Assembly (NCBI RefSeq): GCF_017873715.1
Contig: NZ_JAGGKM010000003.1
Location: forward strand, 62,001-126,000
Direction: 5' to 3'
Length of the DNA stretch: 64,000 nt
Source of the DNA: Cytobacillus luteolus
GTDB lineage: Bacteria; Bacillota; Bacilli; Bacillales; Bacillaceae_L
The notes beneath the pieces were generated by a model. The model ran no database searches and was not told the DNA's origin. It saw only the letters and a list, made by a program, of their open reading frames with translations. A program made the translations under genes and the position numbers. This document shows, piece by piece, positions 63,454-64,000 of this stretch. How positions within the stretch are numbered: position 1 is the first letter of the stretch; the number at the start of each line of letters is the position of its first letter.

Positions 63454-64000
63454 TATTATTTGGGTTGCAATGACAATAGTCGGTATTCTTTTCGCATTAA
63501 TTAATGGAACAATTGAAGAGGTAAACAAAGCAGTATTTAAAGGTGCTGAGGATGGAGTAACAATTAGTATCGGGCTCATTAGTATTCTAGTATTCTGGTT
63601 AGGGTTAATGAAAATTGCCCAAGCCTCTGGTTTGTTAGAAAAACTATCAAGACTTTTTCGTCCATTTGTAAGAAGACTTTTTCCTGAGGTACCTGTAGAC
63701 CATCCTGCCATGGGTTATATGCTATCGAACATGATTGCTAATATGTTTGGTTTAGGAAATGCTGCAACACCGATGGGGATAAAGGCAATGGAACAGCTAA
63801 AGGAGTTAAATGGAGGAAGCTCAGAGGCTAGTCGTTCAATGATCACTTTTTTAGCAATTAATACATCAAGCTTAACTTTAATCCCTACAACGGTAATTGC
63901 TATACGTCTGACATATGATTCAGCAAACCCAACAGAAATTGTTGGAACAACACTAATCGCAACCTTGTGTTCAACCATAGGAGCAATTATGATTGACCGC
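63446..64000 (+). CDS. spmA: Spore maturation protein A (partial, runs off the window)
   Basis: 185 codons are open to the window edge and the 3' end is missing, perhaps by a dozen residues. It starts MVNIIWVAMTIVGILFALIN, has a nucleoside-recognition (Gate) domain with GYMLSNMIANMFGLGNAATP near 90-109, and several membrane segments. SpmA with SpmB affects spore core dehydration. It overlaps dacB by 8 bp (ATG at 63446). Order dacB-spmA is as in B. subtilis. Confidence 0.93.
   Translation, partial: MVNIIWVAMTIVGILFALINGTIEEVNKAVFKGAEDGVTISIGLISILVFWLGLMKIAQASGLLEKLSRLFRPFVRRLFPEVPVDHPAMGYMLSNMIANMFGLGNAATPMGIKAMEQLKELNGGSSEASRSMITFLAINTSSLTLIPTTVIAIRLTYDSANPTEIVGTTLIATLCSTIGAIMIDR

Overview
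The window is a stretch of chromosome from a low-GC, endospore-forming Bacillota of the family Bacillaceae. The gene order closely follows the Bacillus subtilis yqj-yqk-spoIIA-spoVA-rib-scp-spm segment, and product calls rest on motifs visible in the translations plus that remembered gene order. The window does not allow a genus to be named. No rRNA, tRNA, prophage, transposase or CRISPR-Cas genes were seen.

Layout. 1-1000: the end of an unseen gene's terminator, then a strictly periodic 52-bp tandem array of 18 palindromic units, followed by a NERD-domain gene. 2.1-13.2 kb: Y-family polymerase (yqjH type), gndA and zwf (oxidative pentose phosphate pathway), a cyclase, a HAD hydrolase, a DUF58 plus membrane-protein pair, ribonuclease Z, a histidine phosphatase and a nitroreductase. 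13-20 kb: YciI protein, namA, a glycosyltransferase, proI under a proline T-box, yqjP and yqjQ. 20-25 kb: ECF sigma and anti-sigma pair, yqzH, SOS-type polymerase yqjW with a YolD partner, CDGSH and HesB-like Fe-S proteins. 25-32 kb: yqkD and an acetoacetyl-CoA/leucine catabolic island (mvaB, thiolase, scoAB) set inside the conserved order, then yqkE, GrpB and yqkF. 32-41 kb: mciZ (too short for ordinary gene finding), nudF, endonuclease Q, spoIIM, fur, yqzK, xerD and drm-pupG-pdp. 41-50 kb: dacF, spoIIAA-AB-sigF, the seven-gene spoVA operon and lysA. 50-64 kb: ypuA, ppiB, FMN riboswitch and ribDEBAHT, ypuF, a YjcZ peptide, scpAB, ypuI, DUF2935, superoxide dismutase, dacB and the truncated start of spmA.

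How it works together. Three themes dominate. (1) Sporulation: spoIIAA/AB/sigF set the first forespore sigma factor. dacF has a textbook sigma-F promoter and spoVA a sigma-G-like one. spoIIM, dacB and mciZ have sigma-E-like -10 elements, and a YjcZ-family peptide has a sigma-K-like element, so the whole mother-cell/forespore cascade is written into one region. (2) Genome maintenance: two Y-family polymerases, endonuclease Q, NudF, XerD and ScpAB. (3) Core metabolism with RNA control: riboflavin (FMN riboswitch) and proline (T-box).

The least explained features are non-coding: the 52-bp array with a 156-bp higher-order block, three copies of a 120-180 bp palindromic element (one carrying a nested palindrome), a different palindromic element at 24.1 kb, and a 179-bp element with 24-bp terminal inverted repeats at 19.8 kb.
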